DNA of 64,000 nucleotides from Mycoplasma sp. 1654_15 (GTDB lineage Bacteria; Bacillota_I; Bacilli_A; Mycoplasmatales; Metamycoplasmataceae): assembly GCF_012516495.1 (NCBI RefSeq), contig NZ_CP051214.1, positions 310,001 through 374,000 of the forward strand, written 5' to 3'. This document shows positions 63,922 to 64,000 of the stretch, piece after piece; the first letter of the stretch is position 1, and each line of letters starts with the position of its first letter. Both the position numbers and the translations under genes were made by a program. Under the pieces are notes generated by a model. That model was not told the DNA's origin, did not search any database, and was given only the letters and a program-made list of their open reading frames with translations.

Positions 63922-64000
63922 ATGGAAGACAAAATAGAAATGCAAACTTTAATTAATCACTTAAAACAATTCGGTTTTGTTTTTCAAGGTTCAGAAATTT
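63922..64000 (+). CDS. glyQS: Glycyl-tRNA synthetase, N-terminal end
   Basis: Only 26 residues are in the window. They include LINHLKQFGFVFQGSEI, the usual start of the class II single-chain glycyl-tRNA synthetase of mollicutes and other bacteria. AAAGGA precedes the ATG and ffh is 14 bp upstream, so they may share a transcript. Confidence 0.8.
   Translation, partial: MEDKIEMQTLINHLKQFGFVFQGSEI

Overview
The window reads as a mollicute chromosome, most likely a Mycoplasmopsis/Mycoplasma of the hominis group. It is very AT-rich. UGA is read as tryptophan throughout: most genes are open only if TGA is coding, and TGG is rare. There are no cell-wall or amino-acid synthesis genes. Several lipoproteins carry a Cys lipobox, and large P97/P102-like surface proteins are present. 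The phosphotriesterase-like sugar-lactone lactonase next to ula genes resembles the arrangement known from M. synoviae and M. agalactiae, but I cannot name the species.

Layout. 1-6150: end of a PotD-like binding protein, secG, rnr, and a three-gene ABC-type cluster (membrane protein, ATPase, membrane-anchored extracytoplasmic protein). 6240-13660: a complete ascorbate/sugar-lactone PTS operon (lactonase, ulaA, ulaB, ulaC, ulaD, ulaE, ulaF, a HAD phosphatase and one unknown gene) that should feed xylulose-5-phosphate into central metabolism. 13660-17905: an A18 tract, a candidate small RNA, a lipoprotein, a sodium:solute symporter with a YhcH-type sugar protein, and an alpha/beta hydrolase. 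18200-20010: a type II restriction-modification cassette. 20060-22005 (minus): a small membrane protein behind a promoter whose spacer is a TA repeat, and a lipoprotein. 22300-24920 (minus): an adenine methyltransferase, RNase HIII and an unknown gene.

25118-31811: RNase J, UvrA, Lgt and thioredoxin reductase. 31980-38129: two giant P97/P102-like membrane-anchored proteins. 38179-41520: Pgk (minus), then a striking acidic, cysteine-rich, tail-anchored protein. 41621-46276: diadenylate cyclase and MgtE, an MFS transporter, and L-lactate dehydrogenase. 46369-47779: a split unknown gene and PlsY. 47919-48666: eight tRNA genes. 48869-53304: recO, rsmD, gmk, PP2C phosphatase, rsgA, rpe and rpsT, with the usual kinase between PP2C and rsgA absent. 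53358-59864 (mostly minus): tsaD, a tRNA-Ser, a flippase fused to what looks like a degenerate phosphohexomutase, scpB, scpA, plsC and acpS. 59943-64000: recU, rpsB, tsf, ffh and the start of glycyl-tRNA synthetase.

The best leads are the cysteine-rich tail-anchored protein, the TA-repeat promoter that looks phase-variable, the mutase-flippase fusion, and the small-RNA/A-tract region at 13670-13830. No CRISPR array, rRNA gene, transposase or prophage was seen.
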